A stretch of 64,000 bases of DNA, from the NCBI RefSeq assembly GCF_001279525.1, contig NZ_LGDY01000120.1:1-64000 (forward strand). Reading direction: 5' to 3'. This DNA is from Nocardia sp. NRRL S-836 (GTDB lineage: Bacteria; Actinomycetota; Actinomycetes; Mycobacteriales; Pseudonocardiaceae). This document shows, piece by piece, positions 17,271 to 25,726 of the stretch. Positions within the stretch are counted from its first letter, which is position 1; each line of letters starts with the position of its first letter. A program made the translations under genes and the position numbers. The notes under the pieces were generated by a model. The model saw only the letters and a list, made by a program, of their open reading frames with translations, made no database searches and was not told the origin of the DNA.

Positions 17271-18431
17271 TCACACGCAGTTGAGCTCGGGCCGCGTCCG
17301 GTCGGCCGCGAACCTGGAGACGTCCAGACCGGACACGTCGACGAACGGCTCGCGGTCCAGCACGAGGTCGCGCACGACCTCGCCGACCGCGGGCCCCTGC
17401 AGGAACCCGTGCCCGGAGAACCCGGTGGCGTAGAAGAACCGGCCGGCCCGGCCGATGAGCGCGTTGTGGTCCGGTGTCACCTCGTACAGCCCCGCCCAGC
17501 CGTTGCGCACGCCGACGTCGAGCAGCCCCGGTGCTCGCCGGCCGATCGCCTCGGTGAGCCGCGGCAGCCACGCGTCGGACATCTCCAGTTTGAACCCCGG
17601 CGTCTCCTCCGGGTCGGACATGCCGAACAGCAGCCCGCGGCCCTCGCGGTGGAAGTAGAAGGTGCTGCCGAAGTCGATGGTGAAGGGAACCACCCGATCG
17701 AGTAACTCCGGCATGGGCTCGGTGAACATCACCTGCCGCCGCAACGGGGAAACCGGCAGGTCAAGGCCCACCATCTCGCCTATCGACCGCGACCACGCGC
17801 CCGCCGCGCAGACCACCGTGCCGGTCGACACCGTGCCCCGGTCGGTCACGACGCCGGAAATGTCAGACCCCGTCCCTAGTATCGATCGCACGGTAGTTCT
17901 GGTGCAGAAACGGGCCCCCATCCGGCGGGCAGCGGTGGCATAGCCAAGGACCACGGACTCGGGCGTGCAGTGTCCGTCGTCCGGCGAGAAGGTCGCCGCG
18001 AGCAGGCCGTCCGTTTCGATCAGCGGAGACATCCGCCGGGCTTCCTCGACAGCCAGCATGCGGCTGGGCACGCCGAGGGAGTTCTGGAGGTCGACGTTGC
18101 GCTCGAACGCCGCCACGTGTTCGGCGGAGGAGAGGAGGAACAGGTAGCCGACCCGGTGCAGATCGATCTCCTGCCCGGGCCGCTGCGGAAAGCGCTGGAA
18201 CGCTTCGAGAGACCGAGCACCGAGCCTGATGTTGAGCTCGTCGGAGAACTGGGCGCGCACTCCACCCGCAGCCTTGCAGGTGGAACCGGAGCCCAGCTCG
18301 TCCCTCTCCACGACGACGACATCGCGGACGCCCGCCTCGGCGAGGTGGAAGGCAATGGACGTGCCGATCACCCCGCCACCGATGACGACGACCTCAGCCC
18401 GCGCAGGGAGCTCCGCTGAGCCGGACGTCAT
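17271..18431 (-). CDS. FAD-dependent DAO-family amine oxidase (sarcosine/pipecolate oxidase-like)
   Basis: A 386-residue oxidase with the dinucleotide-binding motif VIGGGVIG (about 16-23), a GSTCKAAGGVRAQFSD segment and a C-terminal TPDHNALIGRAG / YATGFSGHGFLQGP region typical of the sarcosine oxidase/glycine oxidase group. In Pseudomonas, AmaA of this family oxidises L-pipecolate beside the aldehyde dehydrogenase AmaB; here too an aldehyde dehydrogenase is upstream on the same strand. L-pipecolate or another cyclic or secondary amine is therefore a reasonable substrate guess. Confidence 0.82.
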   Translation of the reverse strand: MTSGSAELPARAEVVVIGGGVIGTSIAFHLAEAGVRDVVVVERDELGSGSTCKAAGGVRAQFSDELNIRLGARSLEAFQRFPQRPGQEIDLHRVGYLFLLSSAEHVAAFERNVDLQNSLGVPSRMLAVEEARRMSPLIETDGLLAATFSPDDGHCTPESVVLGYATAARRMGARFCTRTTVRSILGTGSDISGVVTDRGTVSTGTVVCAAGAWSRSIGEMVGLDLPVSPLRRQVMFTEPMPELLDRVVPFTIDFGSTFYFHREGRGLLFGMSDPEETPGFKLEMSDAWLPRLTEAIGRRAPGLLDVGVRNGWAGLYEVTPDHNALIGRAGRFFYATGFSGHGFLQGPAVGEVVRDLVLDREPFVDVSGLDVSRFAADRTRPELNCV

Positions 18432-18601
18432 GGCAGGCCTCCGATCTCGTGGTGCCGCGACGACACAGCGGACATCGAGCCCGACGCCACACCGCCGGGC
18501 CGCCGCGCAGGTGTCCTCTGCCGCGGCAGCGAGTCGCCGGTCGTCCCTCCCGGGACGGTCACGGCACCGGCTCGGTGGTGGTCGAACGAGGCGCAGCTCA
18601 A
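18428..18601 (-). CDS. Possible 57-residue upstream frame coupled to the oxidase gene
   Basis: TTG at 18601 is preceded by the duplicated GGAGGCCTGCC site and opens a 57-codon frame that ends in TGA overlapping the oxidase ATG (ATGA). The product is Pro/Arg/Gly-rich and resembles nothing I know. It could be a leader frame or a by-product of the duplication. Confidence 0.25.
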   Translation of the reverse strand: MSCASFDHHRAGAVTVPGGTTGDSLPRQRTPARRPGGVASGSMSAVSSRHHEIGGLP

Positions 18602-18629
18602 GGCAGGCCTCCGATCTCGTGGTGCCGCG
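18432..18629. repeat. 28-bp direct repeat pair in the aldehyde dehydrogenase-oxidase gap
   Basis: Identical 28-bp copies lie at 18432-18459 and 18602-18629 (starting ggcaggcctccgatctcg on the plus strand). The first is the ribosome-binding region of the oxidase gene; the second is followed by TTG at exactly the same distance. The rest of the 357-nt gap (18432-18788) contains no other feature I can support. Confidence 0.9.
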
Positions 18630-18788
18630 TCGGTCCCGAGCGCGTCGGCCAGGAGCGAGTCGCCGGACACCCGCTGCACCGGTGCAGCGGGAGCCGGGCT
18701 CGCCGAGGCACTCGACGTCTCGCCACCGGCAACGAGGGCACCGGCTCTGCGCCCGGCTCCACCGGGCCGCTGGGTCTTCCCGGCCGCG

Positions 18789-20273
18789 CTAGGCGAGCCG
18801 GAAGTCAAGGTCTGCCTCGATCTCGAGCGTGTCCATCTGCGCTTTCTGCAGCTTGCCCGAGTAGTCCCAGTTCATGGACTGCCACCGGGTGAACTGGTCG
18901 AGCACCCACACACCCGACTGCCGGGAGCCGTTGCCGCTCCTGCCGTTTCCGCCGAACGGCAGGTGCGCCTCGGCCCCGGACGTCGAGTTGTTGACGCTCA
19001 CCATTCCGGCGGAGATGCCCGCGCGGAAGCGGAACGCCTTGTTCGGGTCGGTGGTGTAGATCGAGCAGGACAGGCCGTAGCCAGGCTTGTTGCCGAGCTC
19101 GACGGCCTCGTCCAGCGACGAGTACCGCATCACGCCCACGATGGGGCCGAACGTCTCCTGCAGGAACAGCTCGTCGTCGGGACGAACGCCGGAAACGACA
19201 GCCGGGTGGTAGAAGAGGCCGCCTGTACCCGTGAACCCGCCACGAGGGTGGGAGGAGGTGATGCGCCCGATCGGGCCGTGCACCGTGTGGTGCTCGCCGA
19301 TCCAGCCGAGGTGCTTCTCGTACGCCAGCGCGAACTTCTCGTCCAGCAGCGGCCCGTAGAGGACGTCGCCGGTCGGGTCGCCGACGACGGCGTCGGACAC
19401 GGCCGCGGTGAAGCGGGCCAGGAACTCGTCGTACACCGACTCGTGCACGATGGCCGTGCCGAGCGAGGTGCAGCGCTGGCCGGCGGACCCGAAGCCGGCG
19501 AAGAGCGCGCCCTGCACGGCGAGCTCCAGGTCGGCGTCCTCGGTGACGACCATCGGGTTCTTGCCGCCGAGCTCCAGGCACGGTGTCTGGAGGTGGCGGC
19601 CGCAGAGCTCGCCGATCCGCACGCCGACCTCGCTGGAGCCGGTGAAGCCGACCTTGTCGACGAGGCCCTGCCCCAGGGCCTGCTCCAGGCCGGAGAACGT
19701 CTCCGCGCCCTCCGCGAAGACGATCTCGAACACGCCGGGCGGGAGGCCGGCTGCCTGGAACACGTCGTAGAAGGCCTGGGCGGAGGCGGCCGAGTACTCG
19801 GCGGGCTTCCAGACGACGGAGTTGCCGCACAGCAGCGCGGGCACGATGTACCAGGACGGGACCGCCACGGGGAAGTTGCCCGCGGTGATGACGGCGGCCA
19901 CCCCGACCGGGGTCCGGAAGGTGAAGAGCTGCTTGTCGGGCATCTCCGACGGGACGGTCTGCCCGTAGAGGCGGCGGCCCTCGCCGAGGAAGAAGTTGCA
20001 GGTGTCCACGATCTCCTGCACCTCGCCGCGGGCTTCCCCGATCGGCTTGCCGATCTCGCGGGTCACGAGCTGGGCGAGCTGCTCGGCGTTGGCCTCGACC
20101 AGGCGGCCGATGTTGCCGATGACCTGACCGCGCACGGGAGCGGGCACCCGAGCCCACTCGCGCTGTGCCGCCTTCGCGCGCCCTGCCGCGTCGACGAAGG
20201 TGCGGCTGGTCCCGAGCTCGATCTCGGTGACCACGTCGGAGGTGTTCGACGGGTTCGTGGAGACGTAGGACAT
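18789..20273 (-). CDS. Aldehyde dehydrogenase, ALDH7/aminoadipate-semialdehyde type
   Basis: A 494-residue NAD(P)-dependent aldehyde dehydrogenase: Glu234 in LELGGKNP, catalytic Cys268 in GQRCTS, and FTGSSEVG before them. The overall pattern resembles the antiquitin/piperideine-6-carboxylate dehydrogenase group, which makes 2-aminoadipate from its semialdehyde in lysine breakdown; glutarate semialdehyde is an alternative substrate. It is the first gene of the minus-strand operon and diverges from the LysR gene. Confidence 0.85.
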   Translation of the reverse strand: MSYVSTNPSNTSDVVTEIELGTSRTFVDAAGRAKAAQREWARVPAPVRGQVIGNIGRLVEANAEQLAQLVTREIGKPIGEARGEVQEIVDTCNFFLGEGRRLYGQTVPSEMPDKQLFTFRTPVGVAAVITAGNFPVAVPSWYIVPALLCGNSVVWKPAEYSAASAQAFYDVFQAAGLPPGVFEIVFAEGAETFSGLEQALGQGLVDKVGFTGSSEVGVRIGELCGRHLQTPCLELGGKNPMVVTEDADLELAVQGALFAGFGSAGQRCTSLGTAIVHESVYDEFLARFTAAVSDAVVGDPTGDVLYGPLLDEKFALAYEKHLGWIGEHHTVHGPIGRITSSHPRGGFTGTGGLFYHPAVVSGVRPDDELFLQETFGPIVGVMRYSSLDEAVELGNKPGYGLSCSIYTTDPNKAFRFRAGISAGMVSVNNSTSGAEAHLPFGGNGRSGNGSRQSGVWVLDQFTRWQSMNWDYSGKLQKAQMDTLEIEADLDFRLA

Positions 20274-20282
20274 GCCTCCACC

Positions 20283-20309
20283 CTGGCGGGCGCCCGACCG
20301 GAACGCCAG
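20283..20309. promoter_or_regulatory. Possible LysR-type operator between divergent genes
   Basis: Inverted repeat ctggcg (20283-20288) / cgccag (20304-20309) with a 15-nt spacer, and a third ctggcg at about 20327. It sits between the divergent aldehyde dehydrogenase and LysR genes. Confidence 0.35.
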
Positions 20310-20342
20310 AGGCGGCAGAACGAGACCTGGCGACGTCGAGCA

Positions 20343-20348
20343 TAAGCT
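20343..20348 (+). promoter_or_regulatory. -10 hexamer for a leaderless LysR transcript
   Basis: TAAGCT ends 6 nt before the GTG at 20355. Confidence 0.45.
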
Positions 20349-20354
20349 GACCTG

Positions 20355-21272
20355 GTGCTCAACCCGGTGCATCTCCGCACGCTGATCGAGGTCGTGAAGA
20401 CCGGCTCGTTCGCGGCGGCGGCCCGCAGTCTCGGCTACACGTCGTCGGCGGTGTCGCAGCAGGTCTCGGCCTTCGAACGGGCGGTCGGCGTGACGCTGTT
20501 CGAACGCGAGGCGCACTCGATCCGGCCGGCCTCGGCCGCGTTGTTCATCGCCGACCGGGGCGCGGAGCTGCTGGCCGCGTTCGACGGGTTCGAGCACGAG
20601 GTCAAGGCGATGGTGCAGGGGCTGCGTGGACGGTTGCGGATCGGCACGTTCCCCACGGCGTCGTCGCGGGTCGTGCCGAGGGCGCTCGCCCGGCTCACGG
20701 CCGAGCTGCCCGGCGCGGAGATCCGGCTGGACGAGGGCGAGCCGGAGTACGTGCTGCCGCTGGTGCTGACCGGTGAGCTCGACCTGGCGCTGGTCTACGC
20801 CTACGACCTCGTTCCGCGGACGTGGCCGGAGGAGCTGACGGTGCGGCCGTTGCTGGACGAGGCGTTGCTGGTGATGGTGCCCGAGCAGCACCCGGCGGCG
20901 AAGAGCACGGTCCGGCTGGAGGACCTCAGGGACGAGCGCTGGATCGCGTCACGGGACGGGACCTCCGGCGCCACGTGCCTCACCCGGCTGTGCGCGGCGG
21001 CGGGGTTCGCGCCGCGGATCGCCTTTCGCAGCAACGACTACGAGGTGGTGCAGTCGCTCGTCGCGGCGGGTGTCGGTGTCGCGCTCGTGCCCGCGCTCGG
21101 GTACAAGGCGCTCAGCGGCACGCACGCGATGCCGTTGCGCGGTAAGCCGTTGCGTCGGCACGTGCACGTCGTGCACCGGACCGCGAACACCAACCCGTTG
21201 TTGCGGGACGCGGTTCACGCGCTGCAGCAGGTCTGCGAGAACGCTGTGGGCCAGTACATGAGTCCGCCCTGA
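20355..21272 (+). CDS. LysR-family transcriptional regulator
   Basis: A 305-residue LysR protein: N-terminal winged helix-turn-helix (FAAAARSLGYTSSAVSQQVS) and a periplasmic-binding-like effector domain (about 90-295). It is divergent from the aldehyde dehydrogenase operon and probably controls it and itself, in response to a pathway intermediate. A -10 hexamer lies next to the start. Confidence 0.9.
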   Translation: MLNPVHLRTLIEVVKTGSFAAAARSLGYTSSAVSQQVSAFERAVGVTLFEREAHSIRPASAALFIADRGAELLAAFDGFEHEVKAMVQGLRGRLRIGTFPTASSRVVPRALARLTAELPGAEIRLDEGEPEYVLPLVLTGELDLALVYAYDLVPRTWPEELTVRPLLDEALLVMVPEQHPAAKSTVRLEDLRDERWIASRDGTSGATCLTRLCAAAGFAPRIAFRSNDYEVVQSLVAAGVGVALVPALGYKALSGTHAMPLRGKPLRRHVHVVHRTANTNPLLRDAVHALQQVCENAVGQYMSPP

Positions 21273-21405
21273 CGCGCTGGACCGCTGTCTGTGGCACGTC
21301 GCGTTCGACGGTGATGCCGTTCGCCGGTGTCATCGTCGGCAACGCGCTCGACGGTGTGGTCGTGCCGTTGCGGCCGTTGTGGCCGGGAGAGGTGACAATG
21401 GCCGG

Positions 21406-21939
21406 GTGAAGGCGAAGGCGGTGCTGCGCAGGAGGTTCGACAGCACGTTCGGCTGGCTCGTGGCCGCCGGTGGGGTGGGCGGCACGGCCTACGTGCTGCT
21501 GAACCCCTTCCCTGGCGGTGGATTCGCGGAGCAACTGGAGTTCATCGCGGCCATGGCGCCGTTGATCTGGTTCTGCTGGATGGTGTCCGCGCACCCGGCC
21601 GTGCACGTCTACGAGACCGGCGTGCGGGTGGTCAACTGGTTCCGGGCCTACTGGGTGCCGTGGACGGCGCTGCGCGAGGTCGAGGTGACCGGCGAGGTCA
21701 ACCTGGTGCTGACGACGGGGGAGCGGGTCAACGTGGCCGTCGGGGCGTTCTCCCTGGCGAGCGCGCTGGGCGGCAGCCGGGTGCAGCGCCAGGTGAGCGC
21801 GGCCGTCGAACGGCATCGACCGGCCGAGCCGCCCGACGGTGGTGTGCCGGGCAGGCGGCTCGACCTGTGCCCGTGGCACTTCCTGGGGCTGGTCGCGCTG
21901 TTGCTGGTGCTGGCCTGGGTGGGCGTGGCCCGGACCTGA
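21406..21939 (+). CDS. Two-helix membrane protein with a bacterial PH-like domain
   Basis: A 177-residue protein with two membrane helices at about 15-60, then a beta-rich region (YETGVRVVNWFRAYWVPWTA, LREVEVTGEVNLVLTTGERV) typical of bacterial PH domains, and a last hydrophobic helix (about 155-172). The function is unknown. GTG at 21406 was chosen because a GACAAT hexamer ends 6 nt upstream; GTG at 21379 is also in frame. Confidence 0.65.
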   Translation: MKAKAVLRRRFDSTFGWLVAAGGVGGTAYVLLNPFPGGGFAEQLEFIAAMAPLIWFCWMVSAHPAVHVYETGVRVVNWFRAYWVPWTALREVEVTGEVNLVLTTGERVNVAVGAFSLASALGGSRVQRQVSAAVERHRPAEPPDGGVPGRRLDLCPWHFLGLVALLLVLAWVGVART

Positions 21940-21980
21940 CGTGTCCGGACCTGGCCAGCCGGATGTGGCCTGCCGGAGGG

Positions 21981-22466
21981 CTATTCGCCCGTCTGGCCGT
22001 CGGCGAGCTCGCGCAGCAGGTCCAGGTGGCCGACGTGGCGCGCGGTCTCCTGCGCCACATGCGCCAGGATCCACCGCACCGTGCGCTTCCCGTCGGCTGC
22101 GACCGCGTCCGGGCCGTGGCTCTTGAGCGCGTCGGCGTTCGTCCACTCCGCGCGGTAGGAGGCGATGAGCGACTCGGGGGTGTCGGACGGGTCGAGGTCC
22201 CACGACGGGTCGGGGTCGCCCTCCCACAGCGACGGCAGGTCGAGGCCGGCGCCCGCGATGCCGAGCCAGTAGCGTTCCACGGCGACGAGGTGTTTGAGGA
22301 CGCCGAGGGCGGTCAGCTTCGGTGACGTCGTGATCGGGGCCGCGGCCGCCTGCTCACGTGTCAGGCCGTCGACCTTCATGACGGCGGTCTTGCGCAGGAA
22401 GTCCAGGAACTGCCAGGCGAGTGCGCTTTCGTCCGTCGCGTGCTTCTCGGGCCAGGTTCGGGTCAC
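21981..22466 (-). CDS. DinB-superfamily (DUF664) putative metal-dependent thiol transferase
   Basis: A 161-residue four-helix DinB-fold protein with the expected metal-ligand histidines: one in LKHLVAVERYWLG and two in HVAQETARHVGHLD. Relatives include mycothiol-dependent maleylpyruvate isomerase and bacillithiol transferases; actinomycetes use mycothiol, so a mycothiol-linked detoxifying activity is likely but not shown. Confidence 0.82.
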   Translation of the reverse strand: MTRTWPEKHATDESALAWQFLDFLRKTAVMKVDGLTREQAAAAPITTSPKLTALGVLKHLVAVERYWLGIAGAGLDLPSLWEGDPDPSWDLDPSDTPESLIASYRAEWTNADALKSHGPDAVAADGKRTVRWILAHVAQETARHVGHLDLLRELADGQTGE

Positions 22467-22612
22467 CGGGCGAGTTTGTCAGCCGTCCGCGATGGTTCCC
22501 AGTCGTGGGACGACATGTGGCCGGAGCCGCGACCCGTTCTTGTTGCCGTCGTCCTCGCTGGAGCGAGATCTCCAAGCCCACGTCTCCTTGGCCGGTACTG
22601 GCGGGACCACGA

Positions 22613-24196
22613 TCAGTTGGCGGGTTTGCGGTACCAGCGAGGGGAGGTGTTGACCGGCGGTTCCAGGGTCGCGTTGACCACGACCACGTTGGGGCCCTGG
22701 GTGGTCAGCGCGTCGGCGAGTCCGTCGAACCCGTCGAGCGTGACGGCCGGGACGCCGAAGCTCTCCGCGAGCTTCGCGAAGTCCGGCCGGGTGAGGTCCA
22801 CGCCGGTGATCGTGTGGCCGGCGGTCTTCTGGTCGTAGCGCAGCATCCCGTAGCCGCCGTCGTCCACCACCACGACGGTCAGCGGGAGGTTCTCCTGCTT
22901 CAGCGTCGCGAGGTCGCCGCACGCGAACAGGAACCCGCCGTCACCCACCACCGCGATGCTGCGTCCGTGCACGGCGGCGCCGATCGCCGCGGGGAAGCCG
23001 AACCCGAGCGTGCCCCAGCCGACCGGGTAGGCGAGGCCGCGTGGTTCCCGGACGTGGTGGAAGCCGCCGATCCAGTAGCCGGGGATGCACATGTCGGCGA
23101 CGATCGTGGCGTCCTGGTCCCGGATCGCGTCGAGGAACACGGCCGCTTCCGGCGAGTCCTCCTTGACGAACCGCCGCACGGCCGCGTTGACGCTTTCCAC
23201 GTCCACGGCGGCCTTCTTGACCGGGACCGCGTCGGCCAGTGCCGCGGTCACGTCCCGTGCGTCGCCGAGCACCGCGACGTCGGCCGGGTAGTTCTTCGAC
23301 AGCTCGGCCTCGTCGATGTTGACCGACAGCAGCTTCCGCGGCCGGGGCTGCAACCAGTTCTGGGTCATCATGCCGTCGAAGTCGGTGCCGATCGCGATCA
23401 CTAGGTCGGCGTCGTCCCACAACGCGCCGACCGCGGGCGCGTGCACCGGCCCGCGCACCGCGAGCGGGTGGTTGCTGATGCCGCGCGCGCCATAGGTGGT
23501 GACGATCGGTGCGTTCAGCTTGTCGTTCAACGCGTCCAGGGCCGGACCGGCCCCCGCTCGGGCCGCGCCGCCGCCCACCCACAGCAACGGCCGCTCGGCG
23601 TTCTCGACCAGCGCCAGCGCCTCGGTCAGATCGGGGACCGGCGCGCGGTCCGGCGCCGTCGTCGTCGCCGGGTGGTCCGCTACCTCGGCGGTCAGGAAGT
23701 CGGTCGGCACGCCGAGGTAGACCGGTCCCTGCGCACCGCGCGTCGCGAGCAGGACCGCACGGTCGACGTACGCAGGCAGCTCGGCCGCCGCAGGCACGTC
23801 GAGCGCCGCCTTGGTCACGGGCTCGAACATCGCCCGCTGGTCCCGCGTCTCGTGCAGCACGCCGCGGTACACCCCTGGCCGCCGCAGCGTGCTCGGGATG
23901 TCCGTCGCCACCACCAGCACCGGGCTTCCCGACGCCATGGCCTCGCCCGTCGCGGCGAGCGCGTTCGCCGCACCCGGACCGGTCGTGACGACCGCGACGC
24001 CGAGCCGTCCGGTGGCCCGCGCGTACCCGTCCGCCGCGTAGACGGCCGTCTGCTCGTGCCGCACGCCGACCATCCGGATGCCCGAGCCGCTCAGTGCCTC
24101 CCAAACGGCCAGGTTGTGCACGCCGGGCAGGCCGAAGACGACCTCCACGCCGTGCGCGGCCAACGTCCTCAGCAGGCTTTCGGCACCTTGGGGCAT
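22613..24196 (-). CDS. Thiamine-pyrophosphate enzyme, acetolactate synthase large-subunit-like
   Basis: A 527-residue three-domain TPP enzyme. Glu48 (GVRHEQTA) is the cofactor-activating residue; the TPP/Mg motif GDGGFLFACGDL starts near 424. The fold matches acetohydroxyacid synthase, benzoylformate decarboxylase and oxalyl-CoA decarboxylase. No small subunit (ilvN) or ilvC is adjacent, so it is unlikely to be the housekeeping acetolactate synthase; its substrate is unknown. Confidence 0.85.
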   Translation of the reverse strand: MPQGAESLLRTLAAHGVEVVFGLPGVHNLAVWEALSGSGIRMVGVRHEQTAVYAADGYARATGRLGVAVVTTGPGAANALAATGEAMASGSPVLVVATDIPSTLRRPGVYRGVLHETRDQRAMFEPVTKAALDVPAAAELPAYVDRAVLLATRGAQGPVYLGVPTDFLTAEVADHPATTTAPDRAPVPDLTEALALVENAERPLLWVGGGAARAGAGPALDALNDKLNAPIVTTYGARGISNHPLAVRGPVHAPAVGALWDDADLVIAIGTDFDGMMTQNWLQPRPRKLLSVNIDEAELSKNYPADVAVLGDARDVTAALADAVPVKKAAVDVESVNAAVRRFVKEDSPEAAVFLDAIRDQDATIVADMCIPGYWIGGFHHVREPRGLAYPVGWGTLGFGFPAAIGAAVHGRSIAVVGDGGFLFACGDLATLKQENLPLTVVVVDDGGYGMLRYDQKTAGHTITGVDLTRPDFAKLAESFGVPAVTLDGFDGLADALTTQGPNVVVVNATLEPPVNTSPRWYRKPAN

Positions 24197-24203
24197 GGGC
24201 TGG

Positions 24204-24209
24204 ACGCTA
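24204..24209 (-). promoter_or_regulatory. -10 hexamer for a leaderless transcript (TPP enzyme)
   Basis: On the minus strand TAGCGT ends 7 nt before the ATG at 24196. Confidence 0.5.
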
Positions 24210-24579
24210 AGGGCGGCTTACCCCGCAGGCAACGGGGGTGTAGCAGCTCTGGCGCTCAGCCCTGTCCGGTCGATGCCTCCACCCGGAGTGCAATGGGACC
24301 CGTCCGCGCCACTTCGCCGTGAATTCCACTCGTCGGCCGCCCTCGGGGCGGAGCCGAATCGATAACGGAATCCGGACAGGCGCCACGAGATGAGCGCAAT
24401 TCAGCACCGGGACCCATTGGCTGTCAATCGAACATCGGTCGAATGCGTGGCGGATCGGCTTTTACCGTGCTGCTCAGAGCCACTTTCGTCAATTCCGCGA
24501 CCTGATTGACGAGCCAACCATGTTCAGGTGACGGCGGTTTGTGCCACGATGTGCGCGAACGTGGGACCTGGGGGTGGGG
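24210..24579. other. Intergenic stretch without a supported gene
   Basis: About 370 nt between the TPP enzyme and a small membrane protein, less GC-rich than the surroundings in places. A 66-codon minus-strand frame exists here but has no recognisable protein character or start signal. It presumably holds promoters for the plus-strand genes that follow. Confidence 0.5.
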
Positions 24580-24933
24580 ATGCTGTACTTCGGCGGGCTG
24601 TTCGGCGTGGTGACGTTGTGTCTTTGGATCTTCGCGATCGTGGACGTCATCACGACCGACGAGGGTTCCGTTCGCAATCTGCCGAAGATCGGATGGCTTC
24701 TCCTGGTCCTGTTGTTCCCGTTGGTCGGCTCGATCGCGTGGCTGGTGGCAGGTCGCCCGGTGGGGGCCGGACGCGCGCGCCTCGCCGCTTTCGACCGCGA
24801 CGCTCCCGCCTTCCGCGAGTACGACCGGCCGGGTCGGTTCGCGGCCACGAGCCCGGACGACGACGAGGAGTTCCTGCGCCGCTGCCGTGAGCGCGCGGAG
24901 GAACAACGACGCAAGGGACGCGAGAACCAGTGA
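24580..24933 (+). CDS. Small PLDc_N-type membrane protein
   Basis: About 117 residues: two membrane helices (MLYFGGLFGVVTLCLWIFAI; and a second at about residues 38-57, IGWLLLVLLFPLVGSIAWLV) with the PLDc_N (PF13396) spacing, and a charged Arg/Glu-rich tail. Proteins of this kind are common in actinomycetes without a known role. The ATG at 24580 follows a G-rich stretch; the frame is open further upstream. Its stop overlaps the next gene start by 4 nt. Confidence 0.72.
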   Translation: MLYFGGLFGVVTLCLWIFAIVDVITTDEGSVRNLPKIGWLLLVLLFPLVGSIAWLVAGRPVGAGRARLAAFDRDAPAFREYDRPGRFAATSPDDDEEFLRRCRERAEEQRRKGRENQ

Positions 24934-25529
24934 GGAAAGTCCTGCTGTTCTTGGTTGTTCTGCTCGCCGGCTGCGGGTCCGGCGCCCGGACGGCGGCACC
25001 CCCGCCGAGTCCGTCGTCCACATCGGACAGGCTCGCTCCCGCCGAGTTCCAGGCGCGGTGGTGGACCTGGGCCAGCCAGCCGTCGACCACCAACCCGGTG
25101 ACCGACACCTCCGGCCGGTTCTGCATGCGGGACCAGCCCGTGGAGGTGTGGTTGCTGGCCGGCTCGCTCGGCGACGGGCCGGTCGAGCGGCAGTGCCGGG
25201 TGCCGGCCGACAAACCGTTGCTGGTGCCCGTGGTGAACCTGGCCGCCGACGTCGCCGGATGCGAGCGGTTGATGAAGGGCGCGCAGGGCGAGGTGCTGGT
25301 CGACGGGTCGACGCAGCCGCTGACACGGGTGTCCGCCACGCCGTTCACGTACGAGGCGCGGGCCGGCAACCCGTTCGACAACCCGGTCGGCCGGGTAGAC
25401 GCCGTCGGCTGCGGCCTGTACGCGTGGGTCGCACCGCCCGCCTCCGGTGAGCACGAGGTGCAGATCCGGGGCACGGCACCGGGCCGCACCGTCGACGTGC
25501 GGTACCGGCTGATCGTGGGAGCGGACTGA
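24930..25529 (+). CDS. Lipoprotein of unknown function
   Basis: A 199-residue protein with a lipoprotein signal peptide (MRKVLLFLVVLLAGC; lipobox LAGC, lipidated Cys15), then a Pro/Ser-rich linker and a compact domain with four Cys residues (FCMRDQP, ERQCRV, AGCERL, GCGLYAW) that may form disulfides. No family recognised. GTG start overlapping the upstream stop (GTGA) points to co-expression with the PLDc_N-type protein. Confidence 0.78.
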   Translation: MRKVLLFLVVLLAGCGSGARTAAPPPSPSSTSDRLAPAEFQARWWTWASQPSTTNPVTDTSGRFCMRDQPVEVWLLAGSLGDGPVERQCRVPADKPLLVPVVNLAADVAGCERLMKGAQGEVLVDGSTQPLTRVSATPFTYEARAGNPFDNPVGRVDAVGCGLYAWVAPPASGEHEVQIRGTAPGRTVDVRYRLIVGAD

Positions 25530-25726
25530 GAATCACGTGCGCCGGTCCGGTACCGTGGTCGGTGGCGTCCGAGCAGACGTGGGGCTGGAGCCGCTCTCCC
25601 GGCAGTGGAGCGGAGTCCGTCGCAGAGTTCAGCAACTCCTGCTCACGAATCGCGAACCGACCACGTAGACGCGTGCACATGCGTCCTTGTCGGCCGAGCC
25701 GGGCGGCGGAAACGAGGACTGCTGTC

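Noticed and set aside
18966..20345. Long plus-strand frame opposite the aldehyde dehydrogenase
   Set aside because: High-GC antisense shadow with biased composition; the minus-strand enzyme has all catalytic motifs.
21930..21948. Short hairpin between the PH-like and DinB genes as a terminator
   Set aside because: Only a 6-bp stem; too weak to report as a feature.
22613..24196. Housekeeping acetolactate synthase (ilvB)
   Set aside because: No regulatory subunit or ilv gene nearby and it is short; kept as a generic TPP enzyme.
24207..24407. A 66-codon minus-strand gene in the long gap
   Set aside because: Arg-rich composition, no ribosome-binding site or -10 hexamer, and no recognisable similarity.
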